This document shows positions 47,104-56,750 of a DNA stretch of 64,000 nucleotides, in pieces. Within the stretch, counting starts at the first letter, position 1. Each line of letters starts with the position of its first letter. The position numbers and the translations under genes were made by a program. The notes beneath the pieces are model-generated. The model saw only the letters and a list, made by a program, of their open reading frames with translations. It had not been told where the DNA came from and searched no databases. The stretch is from Polaribacter sp. ALD11 (GTDB lineage Bacteria > Bacteroidota > Bacteroidia > Flavobacteriales > Flavobacteriaceae), in NCBI RefSeq assembly GCF_002831685.1, contig NZ_CP025119.1, positions 1,461,001 through 1,525,000 on the forward strand, read 5' to 3'.

Positions 47104-49557
47104 ATGTCACAAAAAACGCTTATTCAAGATAAAAAAGAACTTTCATTTATAGATTTTAAAGAAGAAGTTTTAAATGACTATAAAATTGCTAAGATTAGTA
47201 GAGAATGTAGTTTACTTGGTAGAAGAGAAGTTTTAACAGGAAAAGCTAAATTTGGTATTTTTGGAGATGGTAAAGAAGTACCACAATTAGCGTTGGCAAA
47301 AGCCTTTAAAAAAGGAGATTTTAGATCTGGCTATTACAGAGACCAAACTTTTATGATGGCCATTGGAGAGCTTACACCACAGCAATTTTTTGCTGGTTTG
47401 TATGCACACACAAATATAGAAATAGAACCAATGTCTGCCGGTAGACAAATGGGAGGGCATTTTGCAACTCATAGTTTAAATGAAGACGGTAGCTGGAAAA
47501 ATCTTACAGAACAATACAATTCTAGTGCAGATATTTCTCCTACAGCGGGGCAAATGCCACGTTTACTAGGTTTGGCTCAAGCTTCTAAAATTTATAGAAA
47601 CGAAAAAAGTGTTCAACATAAAACTAACTTCTCTAAAAAAGGGAATGAAGTTGCGTGGGGAACGATAGGAAATGCAAGTACAAGTGAAGGATTGTTTTTT
47701 GAAACCATAAACGCTGCTGGTGTTCTACAAGTACCAATGGTAATGAGTGTTTGGGATGATGAATATGGAATTTCTGTACACGCAAAACATCAAACTACAA
47801 AAGAAAGTATCTCTGAAATATTAAAAGGGTTCCAAAGAGAAAAAGGTACTAATGGTTATGAAATTTTTGTAGTAAATGGTTGGGATTATGTACAGTTAAT
47901 TGACATTTACAACAAAGCTGCAAAAATAGCTAGAGAAGAACATGTACCTGTTTTAATTCATGTAAAAGAATTAACACAACCTCAAGGACACTCTACTTCT
48001 GGCTCTCATGAAAGATATAAAGATAAAGATAGACTTCAATGGGAAAAAGACCATGATTGTCTTGAAAAAATGCGAAAATGGATTTTAGATTTTGAACTAG
48101 AAACAAATTCTGGTAAAACTTTGCGTTTTGTAGATTCTGAAGAAGAAATAATTATTTTAGAAAAAGAAGCTAAAAAATTAGTAACCACAGCAAGAAGAAA
48201 TGCTTGGAACGCTTATAACAACGAACTAATTGAAGAAGCAGTAATTGCGACTAAACTCTTAAAAAGAGTTGCAGAAAAAAGTAACAATGGCGCATTTATA
48301 ACTAAATACAATAACGATTTAGAGAAAATAGCCGAACCAATTAGAAAAGATATTTTAATTGCTGCAAGAAAATCGCTTCGTCACTTAAAAGAAGAGGAAT
48401 TTGCAGAGAAAACTGAATTACAAAACTTTATAAAAGCAACGATAAAAGATTCGGCAAATAAATATTCTTCTTATTTATTAAGTGAAAGCAATTACAGCGC
48501 TTTAAATATTACTGAAAAGAAACCTACATACGCTCAAGATCAAAACTTGGTAGACGCAAGAGTTGTAATGAGAGATAATTTTGATGCTATCTTAAAAAAG
48601 CATCCAGAAGTAGTTATTTTTGGTGAGGATGCAGGTTTTATTGGAGATGTAAATCAAGGCTTAGAAGGGCTTCAAGAAAAATACGGTGATATTAGAATCT
48701 CTGATACAGGAATTAGAGAAGCAACAATTATTGGACAAGGTATTGGTTTGGCAATGCGTGGTTTAAGACCGATTGCAGAAATTCAATATTTAGATTATTT
48801 GCTATATGCACTTCAAATTATGAGTGATGATTTAGCAACACTTCATTACAGAAGTTTTGGTAAACAAAAAGCACCTTTGATTATTAGAACACGTGGTCAC
48901 AGACTAGAAGGAATTTGGCATGCAGGTTCTCCGATGGGAGGAATTATAAATAATGTTCGTGGAATGCATGTTTTAGTACCTAGAAACATGACTAAAGCTG
49001 CTGGTTTTTACAACACTTTATTAGATGGTGATGAACCAGCCTTAGTTATAGAGTGCTTAAATGGATACCGTTTAAAAGAAGAATTACCTACAAATTTAGC
49101 AGAATTTAAAACACCAATTGGTTTTGTAGAAACTGTTAGAGAAGGTACAGATATTACTATTGTTTCTTATGGCTCTACTTTAAGAATTGTTGAAGAAACC
49201 GCGAAGGAGTTACAACAAGTTGGTATTGATATAGAAATTATTGACGCTCAAAGTTTATTACCTTTTGATTTGAATAGTGATTGTGTAAAAAGTTTAGCAA
49301 AAACAAATAAATTATTAGTTATTGATGAAGATGTTCCTGGAGGAGCCTCTGCGTATCTTTTACAAGAAATTTTAGAAAAACAAAATGGTTACCAACATTT
49401 AGACAGTAAACCTGCTACACTTACAGCAAAAGCGCACAGAACTGCTTATGGTACAGATGGCGATTATTTCTCTAAACCTTCTGCAGAAGATATTTTCGAA
49501 AAAATATATGATATTATGAATGAATCAAATCCAAATAAATTTAAGAGCTTATATTAA
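47104..49557 (+). CDS. Fused alpha/beta E1 component of a 2-oxo acid dehydrogenase complex (branched-chain type)
   Basis: An 817-residue thiamine-diphosphate enzyme joining the E1-alpha and E1-beta subunits in one chain. The alpha half (about 1-470) carries SAGRQMGGHFATHS and the ThDP region WGTIGNASTSEGLFFET. The beta half (about 480-817) begins QNLVDARVVMRDNFD and contains FGEDAGFIGDVNQG, GIREATIIGQGIGLAMRG and EDVPGGASAYLLQ. It decarboxylates a 2-oxo acid and passes the acyl group to E2 lipoate. The E2/E3 genes are not adjacent, so branched-chain specificity is inferred from the fused form common in Bacteroidetes. Confidence 0.93.
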   Translation: MSQKTLIQDKKELSFIDFKEEVLNDYKIAKISRECSLLGRREVLTGKAKFGIFGDGKEVPQLALAKAFKKGDFRSGYYRDQTFMMAIGELTPQQFFAGLYAHTNIEIEPMSAGRQMGGHFATHSLNEDGSWKNLTEQYNSSADISPTAGQMPRLLGLAQASKIYRNEKSVQHKTNFSKKGNEVAWGTIGNASTSEGLFFETINAAGVLQVPMVMSVWDDEYGISVHAKHQTTKESISEILKGFQREKGTNGYEIFVVNGWDYVQLIDIYNKAAKIAREEHVPVLIHVKELTQPQGHSTSGSHERYKDKDRLQWEKDHDCLEKMRKWILDFELETNSGKTLRFVDSEEEIIILEKEAKKLVTTARRNAWNAYNNELIEEAVIATKLLKRVAEKSNNGAFITKYNNDLEKIAEPIRKDILIAARKSLRHLKEEEFAEKTELQNFIKATIKDSANKYSSYLLSESNYSALNITEKKPTYAQDQNLVDARVVMRDNFDAILKKHPEVVIFGEDAGFIGDVNQGLEGLQEKYGDIRISDTGIREATIIGQGIGLAMRGLRPIAEIQYLDYLLYALQIMSDDLATLHYRSFGKQKAPLIIRTRGHRLEGIWHAGSPMGGIINNVRGMHVLVPRNMTKAAGFYNTLLDGDEPALVIECLNGYRLKEELPTNLAEFKTPIGFVETVREGTDITIVSYGSTLRIVEETAKELQQVGIDIEIIDAQSLLPFDLNSDCVKSLAKTNKLLVIDEDVPGGASAYLLQEILEKQNGYQHLDSKPATLTAKAHRTAYGTDGDYFSKPSAEDIFEKIYDIMNESNPNKFKSLY

Positions 49558-49582
49558 AAATTCATTTTACATAAATACTCAA

Positions 49583-49618
49583 AAGCCCAAAAATATTAGA
49601 TTTTTGGGCTTTTTTTTT
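49583..49618 (+). terminator. Terminator of the E1 gene
   Basis: An AAGCCCAAAAAT / ATTTTTGGGCTT stem followed by eight or more T, about 25 bases after the E1 stop. Confidence 0.92.
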
Positions 49619-49689
49619 AACATAATTGTAAGAATTACATTCGATGGTTTTTGATAAATTAGTAGATTAAACTATCAAGAAACTACCGC

Positions 49690-52128
49690 ATGAAAAAACT
49701 ACTATTATTTTCATTATTAATTACATTCCTTTATCCTTTAAACACTAACAGTCAGAGTGGAAAAATAAAAAAGAAGAAAAATAGAAAGACAGAAAAAACT
49801 ACTGCAAAAGACCCTCAAAAGAAAAGTAAAACTTCAAAATATTCTGATTTTGTAAAAAAAGATACAAAAACAGATGAAGGCCTATTTAAAGTCCATGACA
49901 ACGAAGACACTTTTTTGTATGAAATCCCGAAGTCTTACCTAGGTAAGGAAATGTTATTAGTAACAAGAATTAAAGAAATTCCTGCTGGTTTAGGTGGTGG
50001 TTATGTAAATGCTGGTTCTAAAATTAATACACAAGTTATCGTTTGGGAGCACTATAAAAACAAAGTACTTTTAAAGGTAAAATCCTATAACGCAATTGCT
50101 AATGATTCTTTACCTATTTACAAATCTGTAAGAGCAAATAATTTAGAACCTATTATTTATGCATTTGATGTGAAGTCTCAAAATATAGATTCTACTGCAG
50201 TTTTGGTAGATGTTACAAAATTCTTTTCTACAGACGTAAAAGCAATTACAGGTTTACCTGCTTATTTCAGAAAAACATACAAGGTAAGGAAGTTAGATGC
50301 TGCAAGAAGTTTTATTAAAAGCATTAAAAGTTACCCAGAAAACATAGAAGTTGTACAAGATTTTACGTTTGATGCAGATGCACCACCAAGTAATCAAAGT
50401 ACAAATACCATTACAATACGCATCAATCAATCTATGATTTTGCTACCAGAAGAACCAATGATGTCTAGAGTTTACGACAAACGTGTTGGGTATTTTTCTT
50501 TAGGAAATGTAGATTATAATTCAGAAGCTTTAAAAGCAGATAGCAAGAGATATATTAAACGTTGGAGACTAGAACCAAAAGATGAAGCGGCCTATAATCG
50601 TGGTGAATTGGTAGAACCAAAGAAACCAATTGTTTATTATTTAGACCCTGCAACACCAGAAAAATTAAGAAAGTACATCAAACAAGGTGTAGATGATTGG
50701 CAAAAAGTTTTTGAAACTGCTGGTTTTAAAAATGCAATAATGGCAAAAATGCCACCAACTAAAAAAGAAGATCCAGAATTTAGTATGGAAGATGTTCGGT
50801 ATTCTTCTATTAGATATGTAGCGAGTACCACAAGAAATGCTGTTGGGCCAAGTGTTTCTGATCCAAGATCTGGTGAAATTTTAGAGAGCGATATTATTTG
50901 GTATCACAACCATTTGCGCTCTTACAGAAACAGGTATTTACTAGAAACTGGTGCAGCAAATCCTTCTGCAAGAACCCTAAATACTTCCGATGAAGAAATT
51001 GGAGATATGATGCGAATGGTAATTGCACATGAAGTTGGGCACGCTTTAGGTTTGCCTCATAATATGGCAGCAAGTTTTGCATACCCTACAGATTCTTTAC
51101 GTTCTGGAGATTTTACTCAGAAAAACGGAATTGCAGCAACCATTATGGATTATGCGAGGTATAATTATGTAGCACAACCTGGAGACAAAAACATTCGTTT
51201 TATTAGACAATTAGGGCCTTACGATCATTATTCGATTAATTGGGGGTATCGTAAAATTCCGAATATAAACACACCAGAAGACGAAGTGAAAACGTTAGAT
51301 AAATGGATTGAAGAGAAAGCAGACAATCCTATTTATAGATTTGGTGGCGAACGCTTTGATCCTTCTGCACAAACTGAAGGAATTGGAAACGACCAAGTAA
51401 AAGCGAGTAGCTATGGCGTTAAAAATTTAAAAATTGTTGCTAAAAACTTACCAAACTGGACTTCGAATCAAACCAATAATTATGAAGATTTAAGTGAATT
51501 GTATGGTGAATTATTAAGCGTTTGGAACCGATATGTTGGTCATGTTGCTGGTAATATTGGTGGTGTTTATGAGTTCAATAAAAAACCATCTCAAACAGGA
51601 AATATTTATGTTCCGGTTACAAAATCGAAACAAAAAGAATCTTTAAACTGGTTACAGAAAAACGTTTTTAAAACACAAGATTGGCTGCTAGATAAAAATA
51701 TTTTAAATAAGATTGATGAAGCTGGTTACACAGAAAACATGGCGAAGTATCAGAACAGGTTATTAAGTACATTACTAAATACTAGAACTCTAAAGAGAAT
51801 GATGGACGCAGAAGTTATTCAAGAAAATAACTATGCTGCAGTTGATATGATAAGTGATTTAAGAAGAGGTCTTTTTTCTGAAATTACTACCACTAAAAAC
51901 GTAGCTGTTTACAGAAGAAACCTTCAAAAATCATTCATTAATACTTTAAACCGTTTAATGAAAGATCCTTCTATAAAAAACACAGATATTTCTTCTATAG
52001 TTCGTGGTGAACTAACAACTCTAAAATACCAACTGAATTCAGCAAGTAAAAGGGCTGTAAATAAAATTACAAAGTACCACTATAAAGATGCAATTGTAAT
52101 GATTAATGCTATTTTAGACCCGAAATAA
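49690..52128 (+). CDS. Secreted zinc-dependent metalloprotease (DUF5117/DUF4953 type), second copy
   Basis: An 812-residue paralogue of the protein at 1463-4018. A signal peptide (to about residue 22) is followed by a Lys-rich tract. The zinc site is H447-E448-VG-H451-ALGLP-H457, with the Met-turn segment TIMDYARYNY downstream. Shared blocks such as IVYYLDPATP, VRYSSIRYVAS and SDPRSGEILESDIIW place it in the same family. It stands alone between the E1 terminator and a convergent DUF2851 gene, unlike the first copy, which is linked to SusC and a two-component system. Confidence 0.93.
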   Translation: MKKLLLFSLLITFLYPLNTNSQSGKIKKKKNRKTEKTTAKDPQKKSKTSKYSDFVKKDTKTDEGLFKVHDNEDTFLYEIPKSYLGKEMLLVTRIKEIPAGLGGGYVNAGSKINTQVIVWEHYKNKVLLKVKSYNAIANDSLPIYKSVRANNLEPIIYAFDVKSQNIDSTAVLVDVTKFFSTDVKAITGLPAYFRKTYKVRKLDAARSFIKSIKSYPENIEVVQDFTFDADAPPSNQSTNTITIRINQSMILLPEEPMMSRVYDKRVGYFSLGNVDYNSEALKADSKRYIKRWRLEPKDEAAYNRGELVEPKKPIVYYLDPATPEKLRKYIKQGVDDWQKVFETAGFKNAIMAKMPPTKKEDPEFSMEDVRYSSIRYVASTTRNAVGPSVSDPRSGEILESDIIWYHNHLRSYRNRYLLETGAANPSARTLNTSDEEIGDMMRMVIAHEVGHALGLPHNMAASFAYPTDSLRSGDFTQKNGIAATIMDYARYNYVAQPGDKNIRFIRQLGPYDHYSINWGYRKIPNINTPEDEVKTLDKWIEEKADNPIYRFGGERFDPSAQTEGIGNDQVKASSYGVKNLKIVAKNLPNWTSNQTNNYEDLSELYGELLSVWNRYVGHVAGNIGGVYEFNKKPSQTGNIYVPVTKSKQKESLNWLQKNVFKTQDWLLDKNILNKIDEAGYTENMAKYQNRLLSTLLNTRTLKRMMDAEVIQENNYAAVDMISDLRRGLFSEITTTKNVAVYRRNLQKSFINTLNRLMKDPSIKNTDISSIVRGELTTLKYQLNSASKRAVNKITKYHYKDAIVMINAILDPK

Positions 52129-52165
52129 TTACATAACAAATGCTGTAAAGGCAGAAAATTAGTAA

Positions 52166-53437
52166 TTATTTTCTTAAAAGCTGAACTCCTATTGCGCATT
52201 CTAAACAACGTTTTGGTGCGCAATAGTTGTTTTTAAGCTCTAACAAAGCTTGCGAATCAAAAGCATTTTTTGCTTTAATTTTAATTTCAGAAAACTTAGA
52301 AATAATATTATTTTTTTCTGGTTTCATCTTTTTTAGAATTTCTAAAAATGATTCCTCATCAACTTCTCCCTTACTTTTTTGATATAGAAATTTCAACGGA
52401 ATTATAGTGTTTATAATCAATAAGTCTACAAACGAATTGGTGAGTTTTTTTGGTGATGTTTTTGATACTGATTCAAAATTATAATGTGTTTTCCAAAACG
52501 GATCAACTTCAACAGCAAATAATTCATAAAAATCTTTTAAGCGATGTAGTGTTATTAGTTTAGAAAACAAATTTTGATGTTTATGAAACAAAGAAACTAA
52601 TTGAGCAATTCTAATTGTGGGAAAATTATTGGGACGCATTCTAAAAAATGAAAACTGTTCTTTTGCAATAGGTTCCAAATTATGTTTATGTCTTAAATAA
52701 GTGTATTCTTTTTTTAATTGTTGATGATATTCGTTTTCAACCTCCTCTTCTAAAAATCCTGCTTGCCCGAATAATAATGCAGCAAACTCATTTTCATTAA
52801 AACTCATTTTCTGAACAACAGAAAAATCTATGGATTGTGCCAATCTTAAAAAAGGATCTCCATTTATTTTCAAACCGAAATTCTTTGCTAATAATTGAAA
52901 CAGAATAGCTTCAAAATTATTATTTTCTTGTTGTAACAAAACACCTATTTCGCCAGATTTTCTTTCTAAGCGTTCAAAAAACAAGCGTTCTTTCCAATTC
53001 GAAAACGTAAAAATATCTATCGTAGCAATACCATTGTTGCAAGGAATCCAACTTGTTGGTGTAAAAAATAATTTTCTATAATTATTTAAAACACTTTCAG
53101 CTACTAAATCTTTTAAAACCAAGGTTGGTATTGGTTTGCTATTTTTCATAAAAACAGTTGCATCGTTTTCCCAAACAACATGTAAAATTACTGCATCATA
53201 ATTCACGTCAGCTTCGTGATGATGCACATACCAATCGGAGGCTTTTAAATGAATTTCTACATTGCCTATCCAAATTTGATCTTCAATTTTCAGGTGAGCA
53301 CTTAGAAAATCTGGACCAGCATTTTTATTATGCAAACCTGGTTTTAGAATTGTTAAACGCTCATTATCCGAAGTTTTAAAATTAACCTTAGAGAACATTT
53401 TATACTTCCATACATATTGTAGAAAATCCTCATTCAT
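52166..53437 (-). CDS. DUF2851 family protein
   Basis: A 423-residue protein of the DUF2851 family, common in Bacteroidetes and of unknown function. Conserved parts: an N-terminal beta domain with NKNAGPDFLSAHLKI, WIGNVEIHLKASDWYVHHH and NYDAVILHVVWEND; a helical middle with RMRPNNFPTIRIAQL; and a C-terminal cysteine cluster NYCAPKRCLECAIG that could bind a metal. No signal peptide or membrane segment. The His/Asp-rich N-terminal motif resembles nuclease or cupin metal sites only loosely. Confidence 0.9.
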   Translation of the reverse strand: MNEDFLQYVWKYKMFSKVNFKTSDNERLTILKPGLHNKNAGPDFLSAHLKIEDQIWIGNVEIHLKASDWYVHHHEADVNYDAVILHVVWENDATVFMKNSKPIPTLVLKDLVAESVLNNYRKLFFTPTSWIPCNNGIATIDIFTFSNWKERLFFERLERKSGEIGVLLQQENNNFEAILFQLLAKNFGLKINGDPFLRLAQSIDFSVVQKMSFNENEFAALLFGQAGFLEEEVENEYHQQLKKEYTYLRHKHNLEPIAKEQFSFFRMRPNNFPTIRIAQLVSLFHKHQNLFSKLITLHRLKDFYELFAVEVDPFWKTHYNFESVSKTSPKKLTNSFVDLLIINTIIPLKFLYQKSKGEVDEESFLEILKKMKPEKNNIISKFSEIKIKAKNAFDSQALLELKNNYCAPKRCLECAIGVQLLRK

Positions 53438-53522
53438 GCTTTTTCTTTTAAAAGTACAAAAAAAATGATACTTCTATCAGTTTATATAATTGACAACATA
53501 TTAAAAAACAACAATATTGCCT

Positions 53523-53530
53523 TATTTTTG
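53523..53530 (+). promoter_or_regulatory. Promoter -7 box of the nitroreductase-like gene
   Basis: TATTTTTG matches TAnnTTTG 18 bases before the ATG at 53549. Confidence 0.6.
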
Positions 53531-53548
53531 CACTTTAAAAAAGCATAA

Positions 53549-54181
53549 ATGAATATTATAGATAATTTAAAATGGCGCTATGCTGTTAAAAAATTCGACA
53601 CAAATAAAGAACTTTCAGAAGCACAAATTCAAGTTTTAAAAGAAGCTTTTAATTTAACGGCTACTTCTTATGGTTTACAACCTTTAAAATTAGTAGTTAT
53701 TAAAAACAAAGCAATTCAAGAAAAATTAGTTTCGGTTTCTTGGAACCAGCCACAAATTCTGCAAGCTTCTCACCTATTGGTTATCTGCATACAAGATAAT
53801 TATACCACTAAAGAAGTAGCAAGTTATTTTAATTTAGTGCAAAAAGTTAGAAAAACACCCGATGAAATCATCAATCCGTTTAAAAAATTTTTAACGGCAG
53901 AAATAGCAAAAAAGACACAAGAAGAATTATTTATTTCAAATAAAAACCAAGCATACATTGCACTTGGTAATCTAATGACTGTTTGTGCTTCTCAAGAAAT
54001 AGATGCGTGCCCAATGGAAGGTTTTATTCCAGAAAAATATGATGAAATTTTAGATTTAAAAAAGCACAATTTAAAATCGGTTTTAGTTATGCCTGTAGGT
54101 TTTAGAGCAGAAGACGATTATATGAAGGCTTTAATAAAAGTTAGAAAAGAGCTTTCTGAAAGTATTATTGAAATCAATTAA
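53549..54181 (+). CDS. Nitroreductase-family NAD(P)H-dependent oxidoreductase
   Basis: A 210-residue FMN flavoprotein of the nitroreductase fold (NfsB-like). The FMN-binding pattern at the start is LKWRYAVKKFDTNKELSE; also visible are the TATSYGLQPLKLVVI segment, QAYIALGNLMTVCASQEIDAC and MEGFIPEKYDEIL. These enzymes reduce nitroaromatics, quinones or flavins; the natural substrate is not known. It is followed by an 18-bp inverted repeat. Confidence 0.92.
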   Translation: MNIIDNLKWRYAVKKFDTNKELSEAQIQVLKEAFNLTATSYGLQPLKLVVIKNKAIQEKLVSVSWNQPQILQASHLLVICIQDNYTTKEVASYFNLVQKVRKTPDEIINPFKKFLTAEIAKKTQEELFISNKNQAYIALGNLMTVCASQEIDACPMEGFIPEKYDEILDLKKHNLKSVLVMPVGFRAEDDYMKALIKVRKELSESIIEIN

Positions 54182-54206
54182 ACTTCAATTTTAAAATTTT
54201 ATATCT

Positions 54207-54251
54207 CGACTTCATTAAAAAAGATAAATACCTTCTTTTTTAATGAAGTCG
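54207..54251. repeat. Perfect 18-bp inverted repeat
   Basis: CGACTTCATTAAAAAAGA (54207-54224) and its exact complement (54234-54251), 9-base loop. It lies after the nitroreductase gene and before pepD. It may act as a terminator, or be a REP-like element; there is no good T-run after it. Confidence 0.85.
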
Positions 54252-54299
54252 AAACTTTTAAAACTATACTATAATCTTTCCAAAACAAATAGAAAGCTG

Positions 54300-54307
54300 T
54301 ATTTTTG
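54300..54307 (+). promoter_or_regulatory. Promoter -7 box of pepD
   Basis: TATTTTTG matches TAnnTTTG. The predicted transcript would start near 54314, which supports ATG 54331 rather than GTG 54310 as the start codon. Confidence 0.65.
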
Positions 54308-54330
54308 AAGTGAAATTAAAAGATATAAAA

Positions 54331-55794
54331 ATGAGTTCAGCAATAAGAAATTTAGCACCGAAAGAAGTTTGGAATATGTTTGCAGATTTAAATGCAGTTC
54401 CTCGTCCTTCAAAAAAAGAAGAACGCGTTATTGAATTTATGGTCAATTTTGGTAAAAACCTAAATTTAGAAACTTTTGTAGACAGCGTTGGCAATGTTAT
54501 CATAAAAAAACAAGCTACAAAAGGTTTCGAAGACAGAAAAACAGTGGTTTTACAGAGTCATTTAGACATGGTTCATCAAAAAAATGCAGAGACAGATTTT
54601 GACTTTGATACAGAAGGAATTAAAATGTTGATTGATGGAGATTGGGTAACTGCAGATGGCACTACTTTAGGTGCAGATAATGGCTTAGGAGTGGCAGCAA
54701 TTATGGCTATTTTAGCTTCTACAGAAATTGAACACCCAAGCTTAGAAGCGCTGTTTACTATTGATGAAGAAACAGGTATGACTGGTGCAATGGGTTTAGA
54801 AGCTGGCGTTTTAAAAGGTGATATTCTTCTTAATTTAGACACAGAAGAAGATGACGAAATTGGTATGGGTTGTGCTGGTGGCGTTGATGTAACTGCAACA
54901 AGAAACTACAAAGAAGAAGCTGTTTCAGAAAACTCACTTGGGTATTCTATCTCTGTACAAGGTTTAAATGGTGGGCATTCTGGAATGGACATTATTAAAG
55001 GTCTAGGAAATGCCAATAAAATAATGAATCGTTTGTTATTTGATGGTTTCACAAATTTTGGTTTAAGAATTTCTGAAATTAACGGTGGTAGTCTTCGTAA
55101 CGCAATTCCAAGAGAAAGTTTTGCTTTAGTTTCTATAGATACTGTTTCTAAAGAAGCTTTTTTGTTTGAAACAAACCTACTTATTAAAACTATTAAAGAA
55201 GAATTTGCTACAATAGAAAATAATTTAACTATTGAAATTAAAGAAACTTCACTTCCAGAAAAAGTAATGGAATTAGGAGTGCAAGAAGGTCTTGTAAAAT
55301 CTGTTTACGCTGCATTAAATGGTGTTTATAGAATGAGTCCGGATATTGAAGACTTAGTAGAAACCTCTAATAACATTGCCAGAATCATAGTAAAAGATGG
55401 CGCAATTAAAATTGGATGCTTAACACGCTCTTCTTCTGAAACTAACAAAATAGATTTAGCAAATTCATTAAAAGCTGCTTTCGAATTGTCTGGTTTTGAT
55501 GTTGAGTTATCTGGAGAATATCCTGGTTGGCAACCTAATGTAAATTCAGAAATTTTAGATGTAGTTTCTAACTTATATGAAAACTTACATGGTGAAAAAG
55601 CACAGGTTGCTGCTTGTCATGCAGGTTTAGAATGTGGTATTTTAGGACAAAATTACCCAGAAATGGACATGGTTTCCTTTGGACCAACAATTAGAGGAGC
55701 GCATTCTCCTGATGAACGAGCAGGTATTGTGTCTACACAGAAATTCTGGAAATTTTTAATTGAAATTTTAAAGAATATTCCAAAAATAAAATAA
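54331..55794 (+). CDS. pepD: Aminoacyl-histidine dipeptidase (PepD, M20 family)
   Basis: About 487 residues from ATG 54331 (MSSAIRNLAPKEVWNMF); a GTG 21 bases upstream is in frame but lies upstream of the predicted transcript start. A zinc peptidase of the M20C family that splits beta-Ala-His and related dipeptides. Metal ligands and catalytic residues are visible in QSHLDMVHQK, TTLGADNGLGVA, TIDEETGMTGAMGL, NLDTEEDDEIGMG, and the C-terminal ACHAGLECGIL. A dimerisation lid occupies about residues 210-390. A strong terminator follows. Confidence 0.95.
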   Translation: MSSAIRNLAPKEVWNMFADLNAVPRPSKKEERVIEFMVNFGKNLNLETFVDSVGNVIIKKQATKGFEDRKTVVLQSHLDMVHQKNAETDFDFDTEGIKMLIDGDWVTADGTTLGADNGLGVAAIMAILASTEIEHPSLEALFTIDEETGMTGAMGLEAGVLKGDILLNLDTEEDDEIGMGCAGGVDVTATRNYKEEAVSENSLGYSISVQGLNGGHSGMDIIKGLGNANKIMNRLLFDGFTNFGLRISEINGGSLRNAIPRESFALVSIDTVSKEAFLFETNLLIKTIKEEFATIENNLTIEIKETSLPEKVMELGVQEGLVKSVYAALNGVYRMSPDIEDLVETSNNIARIIVKDGAIKIGCLTRSSSETNKIDLANSLKAAFELSGFDVELSGEYPGWQPNVNSEILDVVSNLYENLHGEKAQVAACHAGLECGILGQNYPEMDMVSFGPTIRGAHSPDERAGIVSTQKFWKFLIEILKNIPKIK

Positions 55795-55810
55795 AATAAT
55801 AAAAATTTAA

Positions 55811-55838
55811 AACCGAAGATTTTCTTCGGTTTTTTTAT
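55811..55838 (+). terminator. Terminator of pepD
   Basis: An AACCGAAGA / TCTTCGGTT stem followed by a T-run, 15 bases after the pepD stop. Confidence 0.92.
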
Positions 55839-55945
55839 GCTCCTTTTGTGAAAAAAGAAACAACAATCTCTTTTAATGTACTGTAAATCAAATTATTAAA
55901 ACTTTATCCTTTTGTTAACATCTTTCACTTCTAAAAGTCATAAAA

Positions 55946-55963
55946 AAATGTAATTTTACATTT
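55946..55963. promoter_or_regulatory. Palindrome upstream of parA
   Basis: AAATGTAA-TT-TTACATTT, a perfect 8-bp inverted repeat with a 2-base centre, 20 bases before the parA ATG. It may be an operator. The overlapping TACATTTA could also be a weak -7 box. Confidence 0.5.
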
Positions 55964-55983
55964 AGAAAAATCGACTTATTTTC

Positions 55984-56748
55984 ATGGGCAAAATCATTGC
56001 AATAGCAAATCAAAAAGGTGGAGTTGGTAAAACAACCACAAGCATAAATTTAGCAGCTTCTTTAGGTGTTTTAGAAAAAAGGGTATTGTTAATAGATGCA
56101 GATCCACAAGCAAACGCGTCTTCTGGTTTAGGAATCGATGTTGATACGGTTGAAGGTGGAACGTATCATGTTTTAGAACATACACTTTCTGCAAAAGAAG
56201 CAGTTATAAAAACAGATTCTCCGAATGTAGATATTATTCCGGCACATATCGATTTAGTAGCCATTGAGATAGAACTGGTAGATAAACAGGATAGAGAATA
56301 CATGCTTAAAAAAGCATTGGTAGATATTAAAGACGATTATGATTATATTCTAATCGATTGTGCACCCTCTTTAGGTTTAATCACCTTAAATTCTTTAGTT
56401 GCAGCAGATTCAGTTATCATACCTATTCAATGTGAATATTTTGCTTTGGAAGGTTTAGGAAAACTTTTGAATACTATTAAAAGTATTCAAAATATTCATA
56501 ATGCAGAATTAAATATTGAAGGGCTTTTATTAACAATGTTCGATTCTCGTTTACGTCTTTCTAACCAAGTTGTAGATGAAGTTAGAAAACATTTCTCTTC
56601 TATGGTTTTTGATACTATTATTAGAAGAAACACACGTTTAGGAGAAGCACCAAGTTATGGCGAAAGTATTATTGCGTATGACGCAACTAGTAAAGGGGCT
56701 GTAAATTACTTAAATTTAGCCCAAGAATTATTAAAAAAGAATTCGTAA
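55984..56748 (+). CDS. parA: Chromosome partitioning ATPase ParA
   Basis: A 254-residue ParA/Soj protein. It starts MGKIIAIANQKGGVGKTTTS with the deviant Walker A motif KGGVGKTT. DADPQANAS (switch I) and DYILIDCAPSLG (Walker B) follow. With ParB it segregates chromosome origins. ParB starts 2 bases later. The chromosomal, non-plasmid nature is supported by the dapB-lepB neighbours. Confidence 0.97.
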   Translation: MGKIIAIANQKGGVGKTTTSINLAASLGVLEKRVLLIDADPQANASSGLGIDVDTVEGGTYHVLEHTLSAKEAVIKTDSPNVDIIPAHIDLVAIEIELVDKQDREYMLKKALVDIKDDYDYILIDCAPSLGLITLNSLVAADSVIIPIQCEYFALEGLGKLLNTIKSIQNIHNAELNIEGLLLTMFDSRLRLSNQVVDEVRKHFSSMVFDTIIRRNTRLGEAPSYGESIIAYDATSKGAVNYLNLAQELLKKNS

Positions 56749-56750
56749 AA

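Noticed and set aside
52124..52170. Inverted repeat AATAATTAC / GTAATTATT spanning the stops of the second metalloprotease and DUF2851
   Set aside because: Only 9 A/T-rich pairs with a long loop and no T-run; too weak to call a terminator.
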